The notes under the pieces are model-generated. The model had not been told where the DNA came from. It saw nothing but the letters and a program-made list of their open reading frames with translations, and ran no database searches. A stretch of DNA of 5,449 nt from Lachnospiraceae bacterium (GTDB lineage Bacteria; Bacillota; Clostridia; Lachnospirales; Lachnospiraceae): assembly GCA_017443685.1 (NCBI GenBank), contig JAFSYD010000144.1:1-5449 (forward strand), read 5' to 3'. Below, in pieces: positions 5,445-5,449 of the stretch. The position numbers and the translations under genes were made by a program. Every line of letters starts with the position of its first letter. Position 1 is the first letter of the stretch.

Positions 5445-5449
5445 GTATA

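Overview
The window looks like chromosomal DNA from a Gram-positive anaerobe of the Clostridia, most likely a Lachnospiraceae-type gut bacterium. Three things point there: a B12-type radical SAM gene followed by its DUF2344 partner, a pairing typical of Clostridia; strong AGGAGG-type ribosome binding sites; and a large Ser/Thr-rich, Ig-like (Big_2) surface protein with a C-terminal membrane anchor. The family calls come from recognising the translated sequences, not from a database search. Most of the DNA is moderately GC-rich (about 48-62% in rows I counted by hand), except for one clearly AT-richer block inside the surface-protein gene.

Layout: bases 1-1106 hold the 3' part of a radical SAM protein (TIGR03960-like), cut by the window edge. 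It includes the Fe-S cluster motif and the whole C-terminal half. After a 121-base gap comes its usual partner, a DUF2344/TIGR03936 radical SAM-linked protein (1228-2013), starting at TTG. In many Clostridia this pair leads into ribonuclease G (rng). Here a strong Shine-Dalgarno-like stretch just after the stop leads to no gene, and a bidirectional terminator (2061-2086) closes the operon. On the opposite strand, 2135-2809 encodes an AIM24/TIGR00266-family protein. Its ribosome binding site shows that translation starts at the second ATG of the frame. It has its own extended -10 promoter, with a small dyad over the predicted start of transcription.

Bases 2824-3185 form a 362-base divergent intergenic region. 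It is AT-rich, with short inverted and direct repeats, a good sigma-A promoter facing right (TTGACA-N17-TAAATT) and a leader of about 118 bases that is unusually G+T-rich just before the ATG. From 3186 to 5354 lies a 722-residue exported protein: signal peptide, two Big_2-like domains, a third beta-rich domain, a poly-Ser/poly-Thr linker, a second folded region, another Ser/Gly-rich stalk, one transmembrane helix carrying two glutamates, an RRRR stop-transfer and a basic Pro/Lys tail. About 20 bases after its stop begins a roughly 70-base imperfect hairpin running almost to the window end.

The two radical SAM-linked proteins probably act together, possibly on RNA or in another housekeeping modification that is not established. 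The AIM24 gene and the surface-protein gene are separate divergent units. The most noteworthy signal is that the Ig-like part of the surface gene has a base composition unlike both its own 3' half and the rest of the window, with the change falling at the Ser/Thr linker. This suggests an exchanged adhesin-like module on a resident anchor. I found no RNA gene, CRISPR array or transposase.
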